Assembly (NCBI GenBank): GCA_003165615.1
Contig: PLWR01000651.1
Span: forward strand, 1-13,059
DNA from: Acidobacteriota bacterium
GTDB taxonomy: Bacteria; Acidobacteriota; Terriglobia; UBA7540
Length of the DNA: 13,059 nucleotides
Reading direction: 5' to 3'
Made by a program: the position numbers and the translations under genes. Below the pieces are notes generated by a model. It did no database searches, was not told the DNA's origin, and saw nothing but the letters and a program-made list of their open reading frames with translations. This document shows, in pieces, positions 5,019-11,548 of this stretch. How positions within the stretch are numbered: position 1 is the first letter of the stretch; the number at the start of each line of letters is the position of its first letter.

Positions 5019-7574
5019 TTACGATTTGTTTCTTCCCGCTTCCAGCATTCTGTGCACCAGGCCACCGGGTTGCGACAAAGCCGTGATGTCCTTGCTCAGC
5101 AGCGCTGCTGGAGCCGTCCAGATGGACCAGTTAAACCAATAGTCCCAGCCGTAGTTCACTTCGCCCGTATCTCCGCCCGCACTGCAACTGCAGGTGCCAT
5201 CCCACGTATACCCCCAGTCACAATAACTGAGGTGAAGGTTTTTGCGCAGCAACTCGAGCCCAAAATCCTTCTGGCCTTCGTACATGAAGGTAATAGCATT
5301 AAATATTACCTGGAAGTTGGTGTATACGAATTCTCCTGAAAGGTACCCCGTCTTATCCCGTTTCCAGTTGGAGCCATCGGGCTCGGCGTAGATAGGGGGC
5401 ATTCCGAGTTTGCTGATCTTACACACCTTGTCTCGCTGCAGGGTGAGGATCTTCTCCACATTCTCCCTGGGGAAGACGGGCGGCACGCCGGCTAAGCGCG
5501 CAAAGTACTGGCCGTTGAGCGTGGGCGAAAAGACGGCATCGAGGGTCTTGCCGGTTTTGGTGTCGTTGTAGATCAAGTAGTGATCGCCCTTCCACAGATA
5601 CTTTTGCATGGCTTCCTTGCCGGCAGCTATCAACGTGTCCAGGTATGCGACTTCCTCGGAATCGCCCACGGCGTGGGCCCACATCTTCAGCATTTCCGCT
5701 CCCGCAAGGCGCAATCCTCCGGGGTGGGTAACGTAGCCGTACATGGAGCGATCCTCATACCATTCGATGTCGTTCCAGGCATGCTCCCGATGTGGCGGCA
5801 TGGCGATAATCTGTGACGCGCCAAGGTCCGGACGCTGGGTGAAGGAATATTGCAGAGCCTTCTTTACCGAAGGGTAGAAGTCTTTCATGAAGGCTTCGTC
5901 GCCGGTGACCTTCCAGTGCGTGAAGGCTGCGGTTACATAACAGAATCCGGAAACCACCTCTTGATAGTCGTATGACATGGGGTTTGCCGGATCCGCCCAC
6001 CGCCCCATCAATTGAGCAACATCACCGTTTTCTCTCTGTGTGGAGCGAATGGCGCGCAACATCGACAAAGCCAAGTCCGGAAAGAAGAATGAAAGCGTCG
6101 GCCCAGCCACAGCCACATTTGAAAGCGTGCTCATGTGCGGGCAAGATCGCGGGGCTTCTTCCAGAGCGAACAGCCCGTCCTCCGCCCTGCACCAGCTCCC
6201 AATGGGATCCTTGGCCTGAGCCCACATGCTGCAAGGAGCGAAATAGTAGAGCGCGTTGATCAGGGAATCCGCCAACCACCCGGGCAGCGTGGGGTCCTCA
6301 AAAATCACCGATTGCCAGGAAATGATCCGCTTCAGCAACTGCTCGTGATTGCGTGCAAGGAAAGTTGCCACTTCGCCGGCATCAGCAAAGCGCGTGGTGT
6401 ACATATGCGTGAAGCGCTTGCCGGTGGTGGAGAGCGTTTCCCCTTCCGGGGCATACGTCGAAATGCGCTCACCGCCCGTCCCCGGCAAGCCGTTGCCTTC
6501 CCACTCCGGCGCATACCAGGCGAGGATGATCCGGACCACCTTCTCCTCACCCGGTCCCAGGTTGTAGTCCACGGTCAGGGACGAGCCACCGTCGTCGTGC
6601 TGGGCGGTAGATGGGAGTTGTGTCTCAGCCTTATCCCAGATCCCCCCATCGATGCCCAGCGATCCGCCGGTGCGCACTCCGTCCGAATCCAGCGCCGCCA
6701 AGACGTAGCTCATACCCCACGCCTTGTCCTCCACCCACACGCCCTTAATTCCAGGGGGCGCGGCGCGGCGTGAAACCTGGGGAGGAGGCATTACCGGCGT
6801 CTTGGGCAGATTGGGCCAGCCAAGTGAGCGGTCGCGCGTGTGATGCTCGGCAAAACCTGGGAAGCTGAAAACCACGCAGCCTTTGTTGCCTGTGGTTCCT
6901 TTATTGCGGAGGTGCACTTCAAAGACTGCTCCCGGTGTGTTGGACGTTTTCGCGTCGCCAGGGATGAATGGCGACCAACTCCGCACGCCAATGTAAACCG
7001 GCGCGTCCGACTTATATTCAATATCAGCGATGGGGTAGTGGCCCCAATACTCGCTTTCCTGCATCGAACCGCCCACGCCGATATCAAACGAGGGCCGGTT
7101 GTTCCCCGCATAATGCTTGGTCTGGCCGGTTCCGAGGATCCACGCCCGGGCGCTGGTGACGACAGCCAGATAAGGAGTGTTCAGGGGACCCCCAACGGGC
7201 GTCAGGTGATTGAAGATGGAGGTGTAGCCCAATTGGCCCGAGGGCTCCAGATAGAGTGCACCCGTGTCAATTCCGCCCAGAGGCATGCCGGAGACAGGCA
7301 GCGGCCGATCGATGTATAAGCCAAAGTAGCCCTCGGGCTTGGTGCGATAGCAGATTCCGGAGACGGGTTTGTTGTAACCTGCGGCACTGAAGGTATTCCA
7401 CTGCGCGCCTTTCAGACCGGGCGAAAACAGGCGGTCGGGTTCCTTAGGATCCATCGGCACTGGGGTTTCTGATCCCGAACTGGTGGCGGCAAAGCCCTTC
7501 AGTCCATTGATCGTCAGCGTGCTCGCGCCCGCCGAAAGGCGCAGGAAATTGCGCCGCGAAAGATCACTCTTCAT
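5019..7574 (-). CDS. GH116-like (GBA2-type) beta-glucosidase family protein, Tat-exported
   Basis: This 851-aa protein begins with a twin-arginine signal (SRRNFLRLS at 6-14, then a short hydrophobic stretch), implying folded export. Residues about 90-420 match the GBA2 N-terminal beta-domain (MPLGGIDTGALYL at 97-109, FNHLTPVGG at 121-129). Residues about 430-830 match the (alpha/alpha)6 DUF608 catalytic domain: LPGWLADSLINALYYFAP, DGLFALEEAPRSCPH at 466-480, FFFPDLALSML, and YEDRSMYGYVTHPGGLRL at 606-623. The Glu in FALEEA (472 or 473) and Asp608 are the likely nucleophile and acid/base by comparison with the family; this is tentative. GH116 enzymes act on beta-glucosides or beta-xylosides. 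The ATG has an excellent GAGGAGG site 5 bases upstream. The ribosome-binding site overlaps the stop of the leader-like ORF at 7584-7634, so translation may be coupled. The enzyme's substrate cannot be deduced. Confidence 0.85.
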   Translation of the reverse strand: MKSDLSRRNFLRLSAGASTLTINGLKGFAATSSGSETPVPMDPKEPDRLFSPGLKGAQWNTFSAAGYNKPVSGICYRTKPEGYFGLYIDRPLPVSGMPLGGIDTGALYLEPSGQLGYTSIFNHLTPVGGPLNTPYLAVVTSARAWILGTGQTKHYAGNNRPSFDIGVGGSMQESEYWGHYPIADIEYKSDAPVYIGVRSWSPFIPGDAKTSNTPGAVFEVHLRNKGTTGNKGCVVFSFPGFAEHHTRDRSLGWPNLPKTPVMPPPQVSRRAAPPGIKGVWVEDKAWGMSYVLAALDSDGVRTGGSLGIDGGIWDKAETQLPSTAQHDDGGSSLTVDYNLGPGEEKVVRIILAWYAPEWEGNGLPGTGGERISTYAPEGETLSTTGKRFTHMYTTRFADAGEVATFLARNHEQLLKRIISWQSVIFEDPTLPGWLADSLINALYYFAPCSMWAQAKDPIGSWCRAEDGLFALEEAPRSCPHMSTLSNVAVAGPTLSFFFPDLALSMLRAIRSTQRENGDVAQLMGRWADPANPMSYDYQEVVSGFCYVTAAFTHWKVTGDEAFMKDFYPSVKKALQYSFTQRPDLGASQIIAMPPHREHAWNDIEWYEDRSMYGYVTHPGGLRLAGAEMLKMWAHAVGDSEEVAYLDTLIAAGKEAMQKYLWKGDHYLIYNDTKTGKTLDAVFSPTLNGQYFARLAGVPPVFPRENVEKILTLQRDKVCKISKLGMPPIYAEPDGSNWKRDKTGYLSGEFVYTNFQVIFNAITFMYEGQKDFGLELLRKNLHLSYCDWGYTWDGTCSCSAGGDTGEVNYGWDYWFNWSIWTAPAALLSKDITALSQPGGLVHRMLEAGRNKS

Positions 7575-7583
7575 TATGCCTCC

Positions 7584-7634
7584 TCATTGATCAGGAATTT
7601 CCATTTTAGCTCCCAACCACCCCATAGCATACAC
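7584..7634 (-). other. Conserved 16-codon leader-like element, copy B
   Basis: From GTG at 7634 the minus strand reads V-Y-A-M-G-W-L-G-A-K-M-E-I-P-D-Q and stop, the same length and pattern as copy A at 3784-3834. The stop TGA merges with the GAGGAGG ribosome-binding site of the GH116 gene, whose ATG lies 9 bases on. A short internal start (ATG of M-E-I-P) has GGGAG 5 bases before it, so a six-residue leader is also possible. The upstream GGGTGTATGCTATGGGG matches copy A almost base for base and could be a promoter-like core instead. Confidence 0.4.
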
Positions 7635-8218
7635 CCTACGTGAGGTTCCAGCGCCCTATCGGTTTGTTGCCCTGATCCAGCGGTTACAAGCAGGGCTGGG
7701 GCTGTCGGATCGCGAGTCCCTAAGCTGTTGACGCGGCGTTGCCGTCCGGTTTCGTCAGACCCCTCTCTGTCCCGCCTCGGCTCCCGGCCCGGCTGTCTGT
7801 ATCCATATTGGTTACGATGAAGCCCACACGCGGGAACAGCTCCCCGGGATGATGCTCTCCCTTCGCAACTACCCGTCCCGGCCAACTCAATCTTCGGTAG
7901 TGGGGCAGCGCTACACAAAGAGGATGTGTATGCCGATCCTGGATTAGCCCTTGTGTTCCGTGGGATACTTGCAAGATAGGGAGGTATGGCTCTCAGAACA
8001 GCCCTTGGGCACACAAGTAAGCGCGAAACATTCAAGTTCACCGGGATCCACACGCAGTGGTCCCCCTGTCGGTCACTTTTTCATGCCGGCAAATATTTAA
8101 AAGGCAATTAGTAGACAGGTTTCAGAATACCAGCGGCAGCCGGGTGAATGGTCATCGCATTTCAACCCTGCATCCAGTCCAGCCCGCAATCACTGCGGTT
8201 CCTGTAAGCCTGGAAAGG
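7635..8218. other. Long spacer without a convincing gene
   Basis: About 580 bases upstream of the GH116 gene hold only frames with non-protein-like composition (many Arg, Pro and Ser, no domain). I see no RNA gene, transposon end or strong hairpin. The length and the two divergent transcription units (GH116 leftward, small membrane peptide rightward) suggest it carries control regions or a decayed gene. Confidence 0.4.
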
Positions 8219-8224
8219 TATAAT
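8219..8224 (+). promoter_or_regulatory. TATAAT -10 box
   Basis: A perfect TATAAT on the plus strand, 48 bases upstream of the ATG of the 43-aa membrane peptide. No good -35 hexamer is found at 17 bases (CGGTTC there), so it would need an activator or another contact. It lies at the right distance to drive the small gene. Confidence 0.35.
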
Positions 8225-8271
8225 GAGGACCTGCCGGAAGGCGTGTGGCTGCCATTGGGAGGAACTGCCAT

Positions 8272-8403
8272 ATGTTGAAACTGCTGAAAGTCATGAAAGG
8301 CGCCACCGAAGTGCTGGCGACGGCAGCAGCGGTGCTCGCCGCTGCCGTAGTCGTTGTGGAAACCTACCAAACCCTGCGCAAGAGGATTGACTCCGCCAAG
8401 TAG
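8272..8403 (+). CDS. Small single-span membrane protein, 43 aa
   Basis: The peptide starts MLKLLKVMKGATEVLA, has a hydrophobic Ala/Val core at about residues 12-29 (ATEVLATAAAVLAAAVVVV) and ends in a charged helix (ETYQTLRKRIDSAK). This is a typical small inner-membrane protein with a basic N-terminus. The ATG has GGGAGGA about 8 bases upstream, a good ribosome-binding site, and a TATAAT box precedes it. Third codon positions are GC-rich, as expected for a real gene here. No family is recognised; type I toxin-like peptides and small membrane regulators share this build, but nothing here shows such a role. It converges with the GH28 gene. Confidence 0.6.
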   Translation: MLKLLKVMKGATEVLATAAAVLAAAVVVVETYQTLRKRIDSAK

Positions 8404-8419
8404 TCTTGACCAGCCTCCG

Positions 8420-8523
8420 GAGCGGGGAGGGCCGCCGCGGGGATACCGGCCCCCGGGGTTCCGCCCTCCGGCCGGGTTATCCATCCCCGCTCAAAGCACT
8501 CACCGCGCGTCTGCTGAGGTGAG
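8420..8523. terminator. Convergent hairpin region, likely bidirectional transcript end
   Basis: Two inverted repeats lie between the convergent membrane-peptide and GH28 genes. GAGCGGGGA (8420-8428) pairs with TCCCCGCTC (8484-8492), with more GC-rich pairing inside. CTCACC (8499-8504) pairs with GGTGAG (8518-8523). Neither is followed by a T-run, so intrinsic termination is not proven; position and stem strength are the argument. Confidence 0.35.
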
Positions 8524-8526
8524 GCG

Positions 8527-10245
8527 CTAAGTCGAGGGCAGAAAGTTGCTGAGGGACTTTAATTCATCCTTTTTAGCGCCTTCTTCAAATTTGTAGGGGA
8601 CTTTGGCTTTTACCAAATCATTTCCCGCAAGGCGAATATCGCGGCTCCCTTCCCCGATCACTCCCAGGAAAACCTTTGTTCCTTCCGCTGCCTTGCAGTT
8701 GACTACCCGGGCGTCGGTGACCTTGTTCAGGACAACGGCCGGCGCATCCTGATCAGGCCACGCCTGCCGACCCGTGAAATCGTCGATTTCGAGGCCGTCG
8801 ACATTTTCAAAGTAGAGGGCGCTCTCCCATTTATCCAATGCCGGTTTATCCCAAATCACTTCCACATTCTTGACCTTCAGATTTTTTGCATGTTCGAATT
8901 TCAAGGCGTGGACGGACGTATCGTAAGGCGCTTTCGGGTCCGTGGAAATGAAGAGCTTGATATTCTCGAAGGTGACGCCATCGAGCGGCCTGGTGTGATG
9001 TCCCGCAATCCGGGAGGATCCCTGGACATGCGCGATGATGTCGCGGATGATTACATTGCGAATCAAGCCGGGCCCCGGGTCGGTGGGCTTGGGCGGTTCG
9101 TGGTTCCATTCGCTGGGGGTCCCAATCATGAAATTAAAGGGATTGGCGTCGCCCGCCCAGAACCAGTCGTAACGGTGCAGTTCGATCGTCATATTGGAAA
9201 TAACGACGTCTTCAATGGTCCCTCCCGCTTCGATCTGCAAGGTAATTCCGCGGTTACAGTTGGTGATGACGCAGTTATCAATAACCGTGTTTCGCGCGCC
9301 AACCGCGACGCCCTCCGTGAACTTGATGGCGGCGGAGGCGGAGGAGAACCTGCAGTTGGTGATGGTAATGTTCTCGGCAAGACGTTTTGCGGCAAAAATG
9401 GCGATGCAGTCATCGCCGGTCTCAATGGTGCAGTTCGAAATGCGCACGTCCTTGCACCCGTCGATATCAATGCCGTCGCACCAGACGGCGTCCTTGAGGC
9501 TGGTATAAATATAGATTCCATCAACCACCACCCGGTCGCACTCCTTCAAATAGAATGTCCAACTGGGTGCTCGAAAAAAGGAGAGCCCGGTAACATGCAC
9601 ATCGGTGCAGTGAAACAACCAAACCAGGTGGGGATACACCTGGCGGTCGGGAAAGCCCACGGGAAATGAGCGCATGGTGGACTTGCCCAGGTTCTTCATC
9701 ATCAGCAGGTGGCCGTAGGCGCGCTCAAAATCTTCCGGCTGCTTTATCCAGATGAATTCATGCTGGCCGTCCACCGTTCCGCGGCCTTCGATGGTAATGT
9801 TCTCAAGGCCCACCCCGTAAAAAAGGGCTGCCGAATCATTGCTTTCCTTAACGTCATAGGCCTGCGGGTCCTTGGAGGCAAACAGCGTCGCGCCGCCCTC
9901 GACGTGGAACCGAATGTGGCTCCGGAGGTGAATGGTTCCGGAAGTGTACTCGCCCGGCGGGAGGTAGACAACCCCTCCCCCCGCTGCGGCGCACGCCTCT
10001 ATTGCTTTGTGAATGGCTGGTCCGGCGTCGTCAGCCTTCTTCCCTGTCGCGCCATAATCCCTGACGTTGAAGATTGCTGCCGCGGAAGGGTCGCGCTGAG
10101 GTTCCCCCGACTGGGGAGAGGCGCCGGGCTGGCCTTTCCCGAATGCGTGGCCTCTCTGGTCCTTCAACCCCTGGGCGGAGCTCGATGCCGCCACCCCAAC
10201 GCCCGCGAGTGAACCCATGAATACACGTCGTCCCATTGCATCCAT
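8527..10245 (-). CDS. GH28-related right-handed beta-helix protein (polygalacturonase-like), Tat/Sec-exported
   Basis: I chose ATG 10245 because AAGGAGG lies 6 bases upstream; this gives 572 aa starting MDAMGRRVFMGSLAG, an export signal with a twin arginine. The longer frame to 10362 lacks a ribosome-binding site. Residues 58-122 are the pectate-lyase-3 type opening (FNVRDYGATGKKADDAGPAI, GGGVVYLPPGEY). Repeated beta-helix turns follow. The GH28 active-site region is present in part: WCDGIDIDGC at 255-264 and TGDDCIAIF at 276-284 supply the expected aspartates (Asp257, Asp278, Asp279). The usual Gly-His-Gly of GH28 is absent; SSASAAIKF (301-309) stands in its place. This places it among GH28-related proteins of uncertain substrate rather than classic polygalacturonases. 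It is likely periplasmic or secreted and acts on polysaccharide. Confidence 0.85.
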   Translation of the reverse strand: MDAMGRRVFMGSLAGVGVAASSSAQGLKDQRGHAFGKGQPGASPQSGEPQRDPSAAAIFNVRDYGATGKKADDAGPAIHKAIEACAAAGGGVVYLPPGEYTSGTIHLRSHIRFHVEGGATLFASKDPQAYDVKESNDSAALFYGVGLENITIEGRGTVDGQHEFIWIKQPEDFERAYGHLLMMKNLGKSTMRSFPVGFPDRQVYPHLVWLFHCTDVHVTGLSFFRAPSWTFYLKECDRVVVDGIYIYTSLKDAVWCDGIDIDGCKDVRISNCTIETGDDCIAIFAAKRLAENITITNCRFSSASAAIKFTEGVAVGARNTVIDNCVITNCNRGITLQIEAGGTIEDVVISNMTIELHRYDWFWAGDANPFNFMIGTPSEWNHEPPKPTDPGPGLIRNVIIRDIIAHVQGSSRIAGHHTRPLDGVTFENIKLFISTDPKAPYDTSVHALKFEHAKNLKVKNVEVIWDKPALDKWESALYFENVDGLEIDDFTGRQAWPDQDAPAVVLNKVTDARVVNCKAAEGTKVFLGVIGEGSRDIRLAGNDLVKAKVPYKFEEGAKKDELKSLSNFLPST

Positions 10246-10593
10246 CGTCTGCCTCCTTAATAATGCGAAGAATTTACTGGAGGGCGCGCGAGCCAATCCA
10301 TGCCACTTCCCCTCCATGCTGTATGATGCCTCATCAGGAGGGTTCGTGGAAGAGGGGAACAATTTTATCCGGAATTAGATTTTTGGCCTTGCCGGCAGTC
10401 AAGAGTGTACACCCGTTTACCTCCATTCGAGCCCTCAGAGCAAAATCTATTCTCCCAGTCGGTCCCACCGGCTCCCTTCCGCCCTTTTCCGGGCACTGAA
10501 AGCCCGTCGCCCCGGCATCCAGAACCAGCTTTTTCAGACACCGCTGCGTGCCGGGGATCGCTGAGGGTCGATTTCTCTGCGGCTAAAGCCAGG
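10246..10593. other. Spacer between the SIR2-like fragment and the GH28 gene
   Basis: This 348-base stretch has no convincing gene. It holds an inverted repeat, CCCCGGCA (10510-10517) with TGCCGGGG (10549-10556) and inner CAGC/GCTG pairing, 37 bases past the SIR2-like stop, which may end that transcript. On the minus strand at 10412 a GGGTGTACACT string resembles the beginning of the leader-like elements, but the rest does not match. The sequence immediately after the SIR2-like stop does not continue that protein in any frame that I can recognise. Confidence 0.4.
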
Positions 10594-11268
10594 CTAACCG
10601 TGCAGATGGACCACGTGACAACCAGGGGCCTCTGTCTGCCCTAAGTTTCCGTCGGAATGCAAAATAGTTCTGTATTGGACGCCCTCGGCGCGGCGGATCG
10701 CTACCTCTACCAAGGGATCGAAGTTTGTGGTTAGGATACAGGCACCGAAGCGGGCCGGGTACTCCGCCACCAGCTTGCCCAGATATTCTGTCCCGGGACC
10801 GAGCACCCAACCTTGACTGTCTGTTTCGAGGCGACGGCAAGTATCATCGCCCATGGCGTATGAGTCGATAGACTGGTTCGCACTCGCGCTTCCCGGAATG
10901 CGGGCTGCCAGGACCGCCTTGCGAACAATCTCGTTCACCGTGCCCTGCCCCCGCCGCCCTTGTACAAATTCAAATGCCGCTTGATAACGCCTTGTGCCAG
11001 CCGCTTGGAGCGCAGAGGTCAGCGCTTCCGATTGTACGGGGTCGTCGTTGAATTCCCCTCTTATAAGGGCAATCACTCCTTCAACGCCTGGAACGCCGGG
11101 CTCGCCGACTGTGACGGGGGCGGAAAGGGGCGCACCAACCAAGAAGACGACTTCCTGGCTGCGCTTCTTCAGCGCCCTCGAAAGTCTTTCGAGCAGAGCT
11201 GGACTGTCATAGAAATTTAGTCCGTCCGTTCTGGCGATTGTGGACCCTTCGGTTGGCCCAATTCCCAT
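10594..11268 (-). pseudogene. SIR2-like domain protein, C-terminally truncated
   Basis: The frame gives 224 residues from ATG 11268 (GGGAG 8 bases upstream); a GTG at 11283 is an alternative. It shows a Rossmann-type NAD-binding start, VVFLVGAPLSAP at 40-51 (the sirtuin G-A-x-x-S position), a helical insert, TTNFDPLVE at 180-188 (equivalent of the sirtuin Gln/Asn-Asp segment), and HLHG at 221-224, which corresponds to the catalytic His-Gly. TAG follows at once, so the rest of the SIR2 fold and any C-terminal partner domain are missing. SIR2-like proteins of this type often belong to antiphage systems that hydrolyse NAD. No partner gene is adjacent. A clean promoter is retained, so a short product may still be made, but a truncated relic is more likely. 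Confidence 0.7.
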
Positions 11269-11314
11269 GGTGTAGACTCCCACGGTTTATGGCACAGGTA
11301 GGCGGCCGATGCGG

Positions 11315-11343
11315 ATTATTCCACAATGGGGGGTGCTTGTCTA
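11315..11343 (-). promoter_or_regulatory. Sigma-70 promoter for the SIR2-like gene
   Basis: On the minus strand TAGACA (11343-11338) and AATAAT (11320-11315) each match five of six consensus positions and are separated by exactly 17 bases. Transcription would start near 11308, about 40 bases before ATG 11268. This is the best promoter match in the window. Confidence 0.6.
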
Positions 11344-11464
11344 CGGCCCGGCCCCCAGGGCGGGTTCGTCGCATGGAGTACTAGACCGGCTGCGCGTTGA
11401 AATCACACAAGACCACTTTGTCGTAATACGCCCTAACCGTAGTAGTGCGACTCCTGACTCCCGC

Positions 11465-11501
11465 GAAGTCCGCTTCGGGGCCCCGAACCCCGTATCTGGG
11501 G
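11465..11501. repeat. Cluster of three small palindromes
   Basis: GAAG-TCCG-CTTC (11465-11476), the perfect 14-base palindrome TTCGGGGCCCCGAA (11474-11487), and CCCC-GTATCT-GGGG (11488-11501) overlap or abut. They lie in the spacer between the acyl-AMP ligase stop and the SIR2-like promoter. They may end the ligase transcript or be a REP-like repeat; the last hairpin resembles the CCCCA-TTC-TGGGG of the element at 4869-4920. Confidence 0.4.
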
Positions 11502-11548
11502 ACTCTGCATGATTGCTGGTGGGAAGGGCGTTTAGCCTCCAACGATTA

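Noticed and set aside
5019..7574. Numerous plus-strand frames inside the GH116 gene
   Set aside because: They are shadows of a high-GC gene; the minus frame has full-length domain motifs.
7574..8053. 159-codon minus-strand frame upstream of the GH116 gene
   Set aside because: Composition is rich in Arg, Pro and Ser with no domain or ribosome-binding site; it runs through the leader-like element in a different frame and looks like chance.
7968..8100. 41-codon plus-strand ORF (starts MALRTALGH) after GGGAGGT
   Set aside because: The ribosome-binding-like string is only one base from the ATG and the peptide shows no coding character.
8057..8278. 73-codon plus-strand frame overlapping the start of the membrane peptide
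   Set aside because: No ribosome-binding site at its GTG and the TATAAT box lies inside it; the downstream 43-aa gene explains the signals better.
10246..10362. Longer N-terminus for the GH28-related protein (ATG at 10362)
   Set aside because: No ribosome-binding site, and the added 39 residues would bury the twin-arginine export signal that starts well at ATG 10245.
10374..10415. Third copy of the leader-like element (GTGTACACT on the minus strand)
   Set aside because: Only the first nine to eleven bases match; the K-M-E-I-P half is absent and the GH28 start is 165 bases away.
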